Source of the DNA: Bacteroidaceae bacterium
GTDB taxonomy: Bacteria > Bacteroidota > Bacteroidia > Bacteroidales > Bacteroidaceae
NCBI GenBank assembly: GCA_900772575.1
Contig: CAAHEN010000133.1
Location: 1-45,223, forward strand
Length of the DNA: 45,223 nt
Direction of reading: 5' to 3'
Part shown: positions 33,548 to 41,616 of the stretch, one piece after another
Layout of the letters: each line of letters begins with the position of its first letter
Position numbering within the stretch: position 1 is the stretch's first letter
Translations under genes and position numbers: made by a program
The notes under the pieces: generated by a model
Told to the model about the DNA's origin: nothing
Databases searched by the model: none
Seen by the model: only the letters and a program-made list of their open reading frames with translations

Positions 33548-34234
33548 ATGAAAAAAAATCTTCAGGCTTTGCTGCCCTGTGCTATCGCGCTATTGCTGGT
33601 TTCCTGCAACGATTCGACCTACGAGACGCATCAGACCTATTTCTATCCCCAGACACCTAATGGCATGGTTTTCTACGCCGATCAGACGCAAGACACCATC
33701 CATGTCATCTCGCTTGACTCGTGGACGGCTTCCATCTCAGCCACTGGAGATTGGTTGAGTGTCAACCCCACTTCTGGTACAGTCGTGAACATGCAGAACA
33801 GTGACACAAGACTAGACGTCACCACCAAAATCAATGACACAGGGAAGGTGCGCATCGGTTATATTTTAGTCAATGGCTATGACCAAGTGGGGATGCCTGT
33901 CGTACAGAACTATTGGCACAATATCACACAGCCTTCAGCCGTCAACACGTCTTCCACCGTGATCACTGACCCCACTGAGCGCAAGGTGGCTTTTCCCATG
34001 AGTCTCAAGGCTACGTCTGCAGACACATCGGTTGTTTTCACAGTCTATGCAGACGCGCAGTTGGCAAGCGAAGAGACTTGGATCGTACCGGAGACGACGA
34101 GTTTCACCCCGGGAAAACATAAGGTGAAAGTCTCCGTCGGCAACAATGCGACAGGTGAGGCGCGTACGGGTAAGCTAATCCTGACCTCATCAGGAATCAG
34201 TACGTCAATACTGTTCAATCAGGAAGCTAAATAG
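33548..34234 (+). CDS. Predicted lipoprotein with BACON-like domains
   Basis: The 228-residue protein has a lipoprotein signal, MKKNLQALLPCAIALLLVSC, with lipobox LVSC; the mature N terminus would be cysteine 20. The body is beta-rich: DSWTASISATGDWLSVNPTS resembles the start of a BACON/Ig-like domain with the W-LSV-P-SG pattern. A second similar domain ends TGKLILTSSGISTSILFNQ. Bacteroidetes proteins of this type are often surface lipoproteins that bind glycans or mucin. The upstream in-frame ATG at 33392 has no signal peptide, so 33548 is used. Confidence 0.82.
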   Translation: MKKNLQALLPCAIALLLVSCNDSTYETHQTYFYPQTPNGMVFYADQTQDTIHVISLDSWTASISATGDWLSVNPTSGTVVNMQNSDTRLDVTTKINDTGKVRIGYILVNGYDQVGMPVVQNYWHNITQPSAVNTSSTVITDPTERKVAFPMSLKATSADTSVVFTVYADAQLASEETWIVPETTSFTPGKHKVKVSVGNNATGEARTGKLILTSSGISTSILFNQEAK

Positions 34235-34249
34235 AAAACGGCCTTTATC

Positions 34250-34304
34250 CGAAAACCAATTGTGCCACGTCAATTAATCAATGACGTGGCACAATTGGTT
34301 TTCG
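34250..34304. repeat. 23-bp perfect palindrome between convergent genes
   Basis: CGAAAACCAATTGTGCCACG plus TCA (34250-34272) is exactly mirrored at 34282-34304 around a 9-nt loop. It lies between the lipoprotein gene and the convergent GH110 gene. The structure would be extremely stable, serving as a bidirectional terminator though no long T-run follows, or as a mobile palindromic element. Confidence 0.8.
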
Positions 34305-34344
34305 AGGCTCTCTTCTGAGTAGACGGAGCCCGATCAATGTTTTC

Positions 34345-36165
34345 TTACTTGATGCGTACAAAGGTGGATGGGCGTTCGACGTAGCCCGGAATGACCGCAT
34401 CCTTGCAGTGCTCCAGCAATACAGGCTTCTGGTTAGGGTGAAACGGCTTGTAGTCTGTGTTGGTCTTCACCTTATTCTCTTTGAATACCAGCCCGTCGAC
34501 TGACTTGGCATAAAGTAGCGGTCGGTCGAAGGTGTCAAACTCATTGTCCACAATTGTGATGGCACCAGGGTGGCCGCCATGGAAATACTGCCGTTGTGCC
34601 GGCAGATTTGGAATCTCAGGGTATATGGAGATAATGGCATTGGTGAACTGGAACATGCTTGTCAGTGCATTGACAAAGCGGTTCTTGCGGATGACGAGGT
34701 CACGCACGGCGCCACTTTCATACCAGCCATTGCAGTCGCCACAGAGCAAGATGGCAGTACCGGAGGTATGGTCAAAAAGGTTGCGTTCACAGACGGTACG
34801 ACGCGGAGAACTGAATAGGGCGCCTCGGGCACGGTTGTTGCGGACGATGTTGTCACGGAATTCCACCTCTGGTGTCCATGTCAGGTTCTCAACGCCATAG
34901 CCTTCGTTGGCACTGACGGCAGCAGGGACTGGTTGCTTGAACTGAATAATGAACTCTCGGCAACCGGTGACGCTGGCTTGGTTGACTGGGCGTATGTCGC
35001 TGATGACATTCGGTGTGCCAGTGTTTTCCATCGTAGCTGAACGAATGAACGACACGGTGTCACCGGCGTCGCCCCAAGCGAAACCCCAAGCTTGATCGTG
35101 TTCGAAGCGGCAGCGCAGTGTGTGGTCATCAATGCGCTCACGAACACGAAGGTAGATGCCGTGCACATTGATGGCATCGTCCATCATGCCCTCGTAAAGT
35201 CCCTTTTCGGAGATGATCTTGCCACGGCATTGTGAAAAGTGCGTCGCGTCAGCCTGTGTGGTGAAGTAGCGAGGATCGTTCTTGCCGCGCAGGCAGACCC
35301 TGAATTTGTGCAGTGTGATGTCCGTGCTGCGTTGGGCCAATAGCCCCATGCCCTCAGCATAGTGAACTTTGACGTCGGATATTGAGGTGTTGGTGCAGGC
35401 ATCGAGAAATATTCCCGGGTGAGGGCGTCCCCAGCCGCGCATGGCAACCCGTGTGCCGACCGGAAGGCGGCTGTCACGCCAAGCGGGGGCCTGCAGTGTG
35501 CGGTCGCCGACAGGCTTCACGTCACTGGTGTTGATACCGAGATCACTCGTGTTGTAGACGATGTGGCGCGTAGCTCCCTCGAAGGCAATGCCGGAGGCCG
35601 GCTGAATGGACCAGTCGTCGCCATAGCTCTCGAAACGGCCATTGTCGGCGATACGGTATTTGACGTAGTCGCTGACACGGAAGGTGATGCCAGTGTCGGG
35701 GTCGTTGTCAACGATTTCGACCTGCGTGATTTGTGGGTCAGCAAAATCGATGGACAAGCGCCTGACCGTGCAATTCAACGTCCCGATCATGGCAATGGGA
35801 AGCATGCGCCCGTGGAAGATAAAGTCAGAGCCGCAACCGTCGAGCGTGACATTCTTGAGATCGCGTAGGCAGATGCCGACGACCTTGGGCTGGTTCTGGT
35901 CGTGGTTGGAGATGTACAGTTCGAGGTGCTCAGCGTCGGCAGCGTGAAAATCGTAACGGCCACGCTTGAACTTGAGCACGATGTCATCGCCATTGGTGTT
36001 TTCACCGGTGACGGTTTCGATGACGTTGCGGAGTCGCGAACAGAGGTCACGGCTGTCGCTGCCGGGGAGAATGCCATGGTCTTTCAAGTTGACGACACGG
36101 CGTCCGGCTGTAGCTGTGCCCCAGCATAGTATGGAGCATAACAGCAGGTAGTAGATCCTTTTCAT
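34345..36165 (-). CDS. Secreted alpha-1,3-galactosidase (GH110)
   Basis: The 606-residue exported exo-enzyme is expected to cleave terminal alpha-1,3-linked galactose, as in the blood group B antigen and linear alpha-Gal. It begins with a signal peptide (MKRIYYLLLCSILCWGTATA). The right-handed parallel beta-helix shows GH110 blocks: YISNHDQNQPKVVG, DFIFHGRMLPIAMIG, IVYNTSDLGINT, VKVHYAEGMGLLAQ, YFTTQADATHFSQCRGKI, GLYEGMMDDAINVHG (the DD pair is probably in the active site) and the repeats ending LLCGDCNGWYESG. Length matches known Bacteroides GH110 enzymes. The truA gene lies upstream on the same strand with 69 nt between, and no clear promoter was found. Confidence 0.93.
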   Translation of the reverse strand: MKRIYYLLLCSILCWGTATAGRRVVNLKDHGILPGSDSRDLCSRLRNVIETVTGENTNGDDIVLKFKRGRYDFHAADAEHLELYISNHDQNQPKVVGICLRDLKNVTLDGCGSDFIFHGRMLPIAMIGTLNCTVRRLSIDFADPQITQVEIVDNDPDTGITFRVSDYVKYRIADNGRFESYGDDWSIQPASGIAFEGATRHIVYNTSDLGINTSDVKPVGDRTLQAPAWRDSRLPVGTRVAMRGWGRPHPGIFLDACTNTSISDVKVHYAEGMGLLAQRSTDITLHKFRVCLRGKNDPRYFTTQADATHFSQCRGKIISEKGLYEGMMDDAINVHGIYLRVRERIDDHTLRCRFEHDQAWGFAWGDAGDTVSFIRSATMENTGTPNVISDIRPVNQASVTGCREFIIQFKQPVPAAVSANEGYGVENLTWTPEVEFRDNIVRNNRARGALFSSPRRTVCERNLFDHTSGTAILLCGDCNGWYESGAVRDLVIRKNRFVNALTSMFQFTNAIISIYPEIPNLPAQRQYFHGGHPGAITIVDNEFDTFDRPLLYAKSVDGLVFKENKVKTNTDYKPFHPNQKPVLLEHCKDAVIPGYVERPSTFVRIK

Positions 36166-36234
36166 GATGTTTATGCGGAACAGGTTAGATTTATAATTGG
36201 AATGTGGAACCCAGTGCTTCTTCTCTGTGAGGTA

Positions 36235-37020
36235 TCAGTGTGAATGGCGTAGGCTTGGCTTATATGTGCCGGTGTCTAGGAATATATCGGTGGGGTAGTC
36301 TATGTCCACCAGACTGAGGGCGTTTCCCGGTACACTCTCACCAGCTGCGCAGCGGTTCTTGCGCTGGATGACGTGACAGAAACCCTCTACAGTCAATCTG
36401 TGGCGCCCTATGTCGAGCAATGTTCCGACTATAGCCCTGACCATGTTGCGCAGAAAACGGTCGGCTGTGATTTCGAAACGCCACAGATCAGGCTCTATTT
36501 CTATCCAGCGGGCCAGATCGATACGGCAAATATTGGTTTTCACGTCCGTATTGACCTTACTGAAGCTGGTGAAGTCATTGAAGTCAGCCAACCGTGCGGC
36601 GGCGGCGTTCATCAGCGCAAAATCCGGTTTGAAGAATACGCGGGTGGCATAGTGCCGGCGGAACGGATCCTTGTGCGTATAGACATGGTAGTGGTAGGTA
36701 CGTGAGCGGGCGTCGAAACGCGCGTGGGCCTCTGGCCTTACGGGTCTTATGCAGCCAATGCCGATATCTGGTGGTAACAGACGGCAGAGCTTGTCTGTCA
36801 GGCGGACTGTATCAAGTGACTCCTCAACATCGAAGTGGGCCACCATGCACCGAGCATGCACCCCGGTGTCTGTACGGCCAGCGCCGACGGTCTCTATAGG
36901 ACACCGCAACAGTGTCGAGAGAGCCTCGTTGAGCTTTTGCTGTACGGTGACGGCATTAGGCTGTATCTGCCAGCCGTGGTAGGCAGTGCCGTCATAAGAG
37001 AGGTAGATAAAGTAGCGCAT
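36235..37020 (-). CDS. truA: tRNA pseudouridine(38-40) synthase
   Basis: The 261-residue enzyme converts uridines 38-40 of the anticodon stem-loop to pseudouridine. The catalytic Asp is in ETVGAGRTDTGVHA, and the fold signatures YIYLSYDGTAYHGWQ-like (MRYFIYLSYDGTAYHGWQIQ), FDARSRTYHYHV and RNMVRAIVGTLLDIG are present. The ATG at 37020 opens the conserved domain directly; the longer upstream frame adds a non-conserved tail. It stands between the ribosomal protein cluster and GH110. Confidence 0.96.
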   Translation of the reverse strand: MRYFIYLSYDGTAYHGWQIQPNAVTVQQKLNEALSTLLRCPIETVGAGRTDTGVHARCMVAHFDVEESLDTVRLTDKLCRLLPPDIGIGCIRPVRPEAHARFDARSRTYHYHVYTHKDPFRRHYATRVFFKPDFALMNAAAARLADFNDFTSFSKVNTDVKTNICRIDLARWIEIEPDLWRFEITADRFLRNMVRAIVGTLLDIGRHRLTVEGFCHVIQRKNRCAAGESVPGNALSLVDIDYPTDIFLDTGTYKPSLRHSH

Positions 37021-37082
37021 GCTGTTGGCTGGTAGAGAAGAATCGTGGTGGGTGGAGCCTACGTCCGCAGAGTAAAGTTTAT

Positions 37083-37131
37083 AGAATAAAACCAATAAGT
37101 CTGCCGGCACGTGTCGTGGCGGCAGACTTAT
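37083..37131 (-). terminator. Terminator of the rpsF-rpsR-rplI operon
   Basis: ATAAGTCTGCC and GGCAGACTTAT form a perfect 11-bp stem around a 15-nt loop; reading on the minus strand it is followed by TGGTTTTATTC. It is 30 nt after the rplI stop. Confidence 0.7.
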
Positions 37132-37160
37132 GGCTGTATTGTCCGTTGTAGGGAGATTCG

Positions 37161-37610
37161 TTAAGCCTCTTCAGCAACGACTTCAAAAGGAATTTCTACG
37201 GAAACGTCCTTGTGGAGGTTGACTGTAGCGTGGAACGAACCGACAGTTTTGGCCTCCTTCACCGTGATGGTCTTGCGATCGATGTTGAAACCGCGCTTAG
37301 CCAGTTCTTCGGCGATGTGCAAACTGTTGACCGAACCATAAACCACACCGGTAGCGCTGACCTTGGTGGGGATAATGATGGGTTCGATGTTCTTGAGTTG
37401 TTCGGCGAGAGCCTCGGCCTCAGCCTTGATCTTGGCAATCTTGTGGGCACGCTGCTTCAGTTCTTCTGCAAGCATCTTGCGGGCGGAAGCCGAAGCGATG
37501 ACAGCCTTACCGGTCGGGATGAGGAAGTTACGGCCATAGCCGTCCTTTACCTTTACGATGTCGTCTTTGTAACCAAGACCCTGTACGTTCTCTTTCAGAA
37601 TGAGTTCCAT
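37161..37610 (-). CDS. rplI: Ribosomal protein bL9
   Basis: The 149-residue ribosomal large subunit protein has the L9 signature: MELILKENVQGLGYKDDIV with GYGRNFLIPTGKAV, a long central helix (AEELKQRAHKIAKIKAEAEA) and a C-terminal domain. It is the last gene of the conserved rpsF-rpsR-rplI operon, 18 nt after rpsR. Confidence 0.98.
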   Translation of the reverse strand: MELILKENVQGLGYKDDIVKVKDGYGRNFLIPTGKAVIASASARKMLAEELKQRAHKIAKIKAEAEALAEQLKNIEPIIIPTKVSATGVVYGSVNSLHIAEELAKRGFNIDRKTITVKEAKTVGSFHATVNLHKDVSVEIPFEVVAEEA

Positions 37611-37628
37611 AATCTAAAGCCTCCTTTA

Positions 37629-37898
37629 TTATTTCATCAAATCGGTTACGAAAGGCAGCAGGGCCAATTGGCGGGCACGCTTGACAGCTTGGGCCACGCG
37701 GCGCTGATACTTCAGGGATGTGCCGGTGATACGACGGGGCAAAATCTTGCCTTGCTCGTTGAGAAATTTCTTAAGGAACTCAGGATCCTTGTAGTCGATA
37801 TACTTGATACCGCTCTTTTTGAAACGGCAGTATTTCTTCTTCTTGACGTCTACTGTGGGCGGCGTCAGATAACGGATTTCAGATTGTGATTGTGCCAT
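37629..37898 (-). CDS. rpsR: Ribosomal protein bS18
   Basis: The 89-residue small subunit protein shows the S18 core: DYKDPEFLKKFLNEQGKIL followed by PRRITGTSLKYQRRVAQAVK and RARQLALLPF. It starts 3 nt after the rpsF stop and binds bS6 in the ribosome. Confidence 0.98.
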   Translation of the reverse strand: MAQSQSEIRYLTPPTVDVKKKKYCRFKKSGIKYIDYKDPEFLKKFLNEQGKILPRRITGTSLKYQRRVAQAVKRARQLALLPFVTDLMK

Positions 37899-37901
37899 TG
37901 C

Positions 37902-38246
37902 TTAGTCCTCCTTTTTAGATTTGATGTTACGACGTTTCTCTGCATACAGAGCAGCATACTTCTCAAGCTTCACCACGAGGTGGCGGATGACGCGCTCATC
38001 GCGGCGGAAACCGACTTCGAGCTTCTCGATTACGGTTGGCTCAGCCTTGAACTCAAGCAACTGGTAGAAACCGGTGGACTTCTTCTGGATGGGATAGGCC
38101 ATCTTCTTCAAGCCCCAGTTCTCTTCATTGATAATCTCAGCACCGGCGGCGGTGAGAATACCCTTGAACTTTTCGACCGTCTCCTTCATCTGTTGGTCAG
38201 ACAAAACGGGAGTCATAATGAAAACGGTCTCGTACTGATTCATCAT
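37902..38246 (-). CDS. rpsF: Ribosomal protein bS6
   Basis: The 114-residue protein starts MMNQYETVFIMTPVLSDQQM, shows KKMAYPIQKKSTGFYQLLEF and ends in a charged tail. First gene of the operon, with a near-ideal promoter upstream. Complexes with bS18 on 16S rRNA. Confidence 0.98.
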   Translation of the reverse strand: MMNQYETVFIMTPVLSDQQMKETVEKFKGILTAAGAEIINEENWGLKKMAYPIQKKSTGFYQLLEFKAEPTVIEKLEVGFRRDERVIRHLVVKLEKYAALYAEKRRNIKSKKED

Positions 38247-38291
38247 ACTGTGTTTGTGATGTGATGGTTATGATATTGCAAAATCGCGGCG

Positions 38292-38323
38292 CAAAGGTAC
38301 GCATATTTTCCATACCCGCCAAA
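38292..38323 (-). promoter_or_regulatory. Promoter of the rpsF operon
   Basis: On the minus strand TTTG (38323-38320) and TACCTTTG (38299-38292) are separated by 20 bp, a full match to the Bacteroidetes consensus. Leader of about 40 nt. Confidence 0.8.
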
Positions 38324-38469
38324 TTTCTCCGCTATAAATTGTTGTCAGGCAGACGGAAACCGCTGAAAACCGGCGTAAGCGTCGCGGTGGAAGGTCGTTG
38401 GGCGCTTCTCCGATTGGACGGTACGGCTGTCTGGCCATGGCGGGAGGTGGCACGCTATTGTGTTGGCGC

Positions 38470-38955
38470 CTATTTTCGCTTCAGCTCTTTCAGTGCTGCA
38501 CCGTAGGCCTTTTCCCAGTCAGTGTTCAGGGAAAAAGGCGTCAGTTCGCTGCCGGCGGTAATGTAAGATTGCGTGGTGCTCACGTCAGGGTCATTGAAAA
38601 GAGGATTATTGCGCGAGGCATCCATAAACATATAGATTTTCTCTTTGCGCGTCTCCTCCTTAGCCTTATGATCCTTGAGTATCTCATCGAAGAAGAGCGA
38701 CAGGAACTCAGAGAGGTAATAAGCCTGGGTGTTCAGGAAAGAGGCTTCTACCGTTGGCATGGTGTCGAAAGCCTTTTTCTTGAGGTAGACGAGGGCCGTC
38801 AGTTTGAATTGTGCGATGCGCGTCTGGGTGAAACTGGCTGTGGGCGTGTTGACAATCTTAGTGGCATTCTCAAGGGCCACGTTGTAGACTTCCTGCGCTT
38901 GGCTGCTGATCGGCAGGCCAAGAATGGTGAGTAGAACGAAGTATAAGACTTTCAT
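38470..38955 (-). CDS. Secreted protein of unknown function
   Basis: The 161-residue product has a signal peptide, MKVLYFVLLTILGLPISSQA, with cleavage predicted after QA. The rest is largely helical (TRIAQFKLTALVYLKKKAFD, YYLSEFLSLFFDEILKDHKA), without a recognised domain. The start is 1 nt after the stop of the upstream ABC gene, so it is in the ruvC operon. An overlapping plus-strand frame of similar size looks like a shadow because it lacks a signal or family match. Confidence 0.75.
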   Translation of the reverse strand: MKVLYFVLLTILGLPISSQAQEVYNVALENATKIVNTPTASFTQTRIAQFKLTALVYLKKKAFDTMPTVEASFLNTQAYYLSEFLSLFFDEILKDHKAKEETRKEKIYMFMDASRNNPLFNDPDVSTTQSYITAGSELTPFSLNTDWEKAYGAALKELKRK

Positions 38956-38956
38956 G

Positions 38957-40399
38957 TCAATGGTGTTTTTTGAGATGTAAATGCTGGTCTATGCAGTGTG
39001 GAAATTCTTCTTCGTAGTGTGAAATCATGATGAGTGTTTTTCGCGGGTCGGTCATGTAGGCGTCGATGATTTCCCGAGCCCGCTGTCGTCTCTTGTTGTC
39101 GAGTCCGTGAAAGGGTTCGTCGAGGACAAGTAAGTCGGGTTGTTTGACGAAAGCCCGGATGAGGAGTATGAGGCGCTGCTCGCCTGAAGAGAGTTTCAGG
39201 TAGGGATGGTCAGCCAGATCTTCAGCGCAAAAAGCCCGTAGCCATTCTCTGCTGGTCGCTTTGTCCTCTTCACTGATCCGGCGATAGAGCCCGATGGTGT
39301 CATACAGCCCGCTTGCGACGATATCTATGGCCGGCAAGTCTTTTTTATATGTGCTGTATATCTCAGGCGAGACATAACCTATGCGTTTCTTGATGTCCCA
39401 GATGCTTTCACCGTGGCCACGTCGTTTGCCGAACAAGCTAATGGAACGGGCATAGGCCATCGGGTTGTCGGCGCAGATGAGCGATAAGAGTGTTGTCTTC
39501 CCTGCACCGTTCTCACCAGTGACGGCCCAGTGCTCTCCCCGCTTGACTGTCCAAGACAGATCACTGAGGATGTTGCGCCCGTCATAGGATAGGTTGACAT
39601 TGTGAAGTTCAACGATGCTGTCGTCTTCTCCGTTAGGCGCCGAGGTGCTGTCATTGGAGAAAGGCAACTGGAGCTTTGGCGCTTCTGTCTTTTCCTCTGG
39701 GACGTGGGCAACATAGGTTTCTCGGCTCACCGGTGCCAGAACGTGCTTTTCGCTTACGGGGATCACAGTCTTGATAAAGGCTGGGATGTCTTCGGGCCGT
39801 GAGACGACGATGACGAGCGTCAGTTCTTGGGCTATCTGCTCGAGGAGTGAAGTCAGCATACCACGTGCCCCGCTATCGAGCCCTATATAAGGATTGTCTA
39901 TAATGAGCAGTTCAGGGCGCGCCACGAGTGCCTTGCAGATCTGGAAACGCCTCAGCTCACCGCTCGACAGTGTGTTGACTTTGCGGTCGAGGTTGGCTGT
40001 CACCCCTATGCGGCTGAGCAGCGACAGATCTGCCGGCGTGAGCGCCGTTCTCCCGAATTCATGCAGCAAGAGGGCTCTGACTGTCGGGAAAGTGGCTTCA
40101 TCACCCTTGTTCCAACGCTGTTGATAATATTGGGGAGCTGCGCCACCGTAGACATCGCGAAATGTGATGTGCCTGATGCGTGACGACCGGTCTGTCCCCC
40201 CTGTGCGGAACCGGTATCTTGGCTCATCGCCCTGTAACGGGTGCGCACCGGTGATGATGTCGACAAGCAATGACTTTCCACTGCCGTTCAGCCCGCAGAT
40301 CGCTGCAGGCTGTCGCGACAGCAGGGTGATATCTACCGGCTGGAGCCTGTAGTCGGGGTGGCGTGTGACGCCATGGCTGATGGCTACGATTTCTTGCAT
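38957..40399 (-). CDS. Tandem ABC ATPase (ModF/PhrA-like)
   Basis: The 480-residue protein contains two ABC ATPase domains without membrane spans. The first has Walker A CGLNGSGKSLL, signature LSSGELRRFQ and Walker B LLIIDNP, in which the catalytic glutamate is Asn. The second has Walker A GENGAGKTTLL, signature LSSGEQRLIL and normal Walker B LLVLDEP. The layout resembles ModF/PhrA proteins linked to molybdate or unknown functions. Its start overlaps the end of ruvC by 16 nt. The first site may bind but not hydrolyse ATP, which is inference. Confidence 0.85.
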   Translation of the reverse strand: MQEIVAISHGVTRHPDYRLQPVDITLLSRQPAAICGLNGSGKSLLVDIITGAHPLQGDEPRYRFRTGGTDRSSRIRHITFRDVYGGAAPQYYQQRWNKGDEATFPTVRALLLHEFGRTALTPADLSLLSRIGVTANLDRKVNTLSSGELRRFQICKALVARPELLIIDNPYIGLDSGARGMLTSLLEQIAQELTLVIVVSRPEDIPAFIKTVIPVSEKHVLAPVSRETYVAHVPEEKTEAPKLQLPFSNDSTSAPNGEDDSIVELHNVNLSYDGRNILSDLSWTVKRGEHWAVTGENGAGKTTLLSLICADNPMAYARSISLFGKRRGHGESIWDIKKRIGYVSPEIYSTYKKDLPAIDIVASGLYDTIGLYRRISEEDKATSREWLRAFCAEDLADHPYLKLSSGEQRLILLIRAFVKQPDLLVLDEPFHGLDNKRRQRAREIIDAYMTDPRKTLIMISHYEEEFPHCIDQHLHLKKHH

Positions 40400-41046
40400 A
40401 ATGCTTGTGCCAGTTTTTGCTGTGGAACGGTCAATGCCGGCTTCCCACTTGAGGTGGTACCGGATCTTTTGCTATGGCGCTCAATGATGTCTTTCCAAGA
40501 GACAGATCTGCCGACGGTGGGGATGGGTCTCGCCGTCTGGAGAAAATGGCAGTAGGCGGCAGCCAGTGCATCTGTGGCGTCGAGATAGGGCAGCATCGAC
40601 TTGTCATTGATACTCATGATGCGCTTCAGTATGCCAGCCACTTGCTCTTTGCTGGATTGCCCGTTTCCGGTGATGGCCATCTTAATTTGCATGGGGGCAT
40701 ATTCATGGATCGGCATGTTGCGGCTGATGGCAGCGGCGATAGCTACGCCTTGGGCGCGTCCCAGTTTGAGCATACTCTGTACATTCTTACCGAAGAATGG
40801 CGCCTCAATAGCCAGTTCGTCAGGGTGAAATGCATCGATAATGCCCGCAACGCGCTCATAGATGCGTCCGAGCTTGGTGTAGATGTCCGTGCAGCGGCGC
40901 AAGTCTATGACCCCCATGGCTTGCATATCCACTCGACGCCCTGTCACACTGATGACACCATAACCCAGAAGGTTCGTTCCGGGGTCGATGCCGAGAATGA
41001 TACGGCTTGGTGCTGCGCTGGGGGACGGTGGTGCGATTGTATCCAT
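40384..41046 (-). CDS. ruvC: Holliday junction resolvase RuvC
   Basis: The 220-residue endonuclease resolves Holliday junctions in recombination repair. Catalytic acids are visible in IILGIDPGTNLLGYG, LAIEAPFFGKNVQSM, and the C-terminal DATDALAAAYCHF. It has an N-terminal extension MDTIAPPSPSAAPS and a C-terminal basic tail compared with E. coli. It has its own divergent promoter and overlaps the next gene. Confidence 0.95.
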   Translation of the reverse strand: MDTIAPPSPSAAPSRIILGIDPGTNLLGYGVISVTGRRVDMQAMGVIDLRRCTDIYTKLGRIYERVAGIIDAFHPDELAIEAPFFGKNVQSMLKLGRAQGVAIAAAISRNMPIHEYAPMQIKMAITGNGQSSKEQVAGILKRIMSINDKSMLPYLDATDALAAAYCHFLQTARPIPTVGRSVSWKDIIERHSKRSGTTSSGKPALTVPQQKLAQALCKKS

Positions 41047-41063
41047 GGCTTTCTATCGGATAA

Positions 41064-41071
41064 CAAATGTA
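41064..41071 (-). promoter_or_regulatory. Promoter of ruvC (-7 element)
   Basis: TACATTTG on the minus strand fits TAnnTTTG; the leader would be about 11 nt. Confidence 0.6.
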
Positions 41072-41134
41072 CGGAATCTGAAGAAAATGGGGAAGATTTC
41101 TTCTGTGAAAGATTATTATCTGGGGATTTAATCC

Positions 41135-41142
41135 TACATTTG
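41135..41142 (+). promoter_or_regulatory. Promoter of DUF1573 gene (-7 element)
   Basis: TACATTTG, 28 bp before the start codon at 41171. Divergent from the ruvC promoter. Confidence 0.65.
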
Positions 41143-41170
41143 CACCGGTAAAACCAACTCAAAGCTAACG

Positions 41171-41551
41171 ATGAAACGAACGATCTTTACTTTCTTGCTC
41201 TTCGTCTCAGGACTGATTTGCGCAACGGCCCAAGCTGTCATCAAGTTCGACAAGACGAGCTTCAATTTCGGCACCTTTCCCGAGGAAAAACCGGTGTCCA
41301 CGGTTTTCTATTTTACGAACACAGGCGACAAGCCGCTTGTTGTGCAGCAGGCCATATCGACGTGCGGCTGCACTGTAGCCAGCTATACCAAGACACCGAT
41401 CGAGCCGGGAAAGAAGGGGCAGATCAAGGTCACTTACAACGGGAAAGGCAAGCCTGAGGGCTACTTCAAAAAGGTCATCACTGTAAGGACCAACGCCTCA
41501 AACGCGTTGTGCCGTATCTATATAGAAGGTAAGATGACGGTCAAGGAATGA
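41171..41551 (+). CDS. DUF1573 secreted protein
   Basis: The 126-residue protein has a signal peptide (MKRTIFTFLLFVSGLICATAQ) and a single Ig-like DUF1573 domain: FDKTSFNFGTFPEEKPVSTV then FYFTNTGDKPLVV, STCGCTVASY and PGKKGQIKVTYNGKGKPEGYF. The conserved CGC pair is present. Such proteins are abundant in Bacteroidetes and presumed periplasmic or surface-associated, but no activity is established. Confidence 0.92.
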   Translation: MKRTIFTFLLFVSGLICATAQAVIKFDKTSFNFGTFPEEKPVSTVFYFTNTGDKPLVVQQAISTCGCTVASYTKTPIEPGKKGQIKVTYNGKGKPEGYFKKVITVRTNASNALCRIYIEGKMTVKE

Positions 41552-41616
41552 AATGACCTGCGCGTCGTCCCATCCGTTCACCCATTCATGCCTCTTACCC
41601 CCCAACCCCTTCAACT

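Noticed and set aside
38398..38934. 178-residue plus-strand frame opposite the secreted protein gene
   Set aside because: No signal peptide or family match; the minus-strand frame has a signal peptide and fits the operon.
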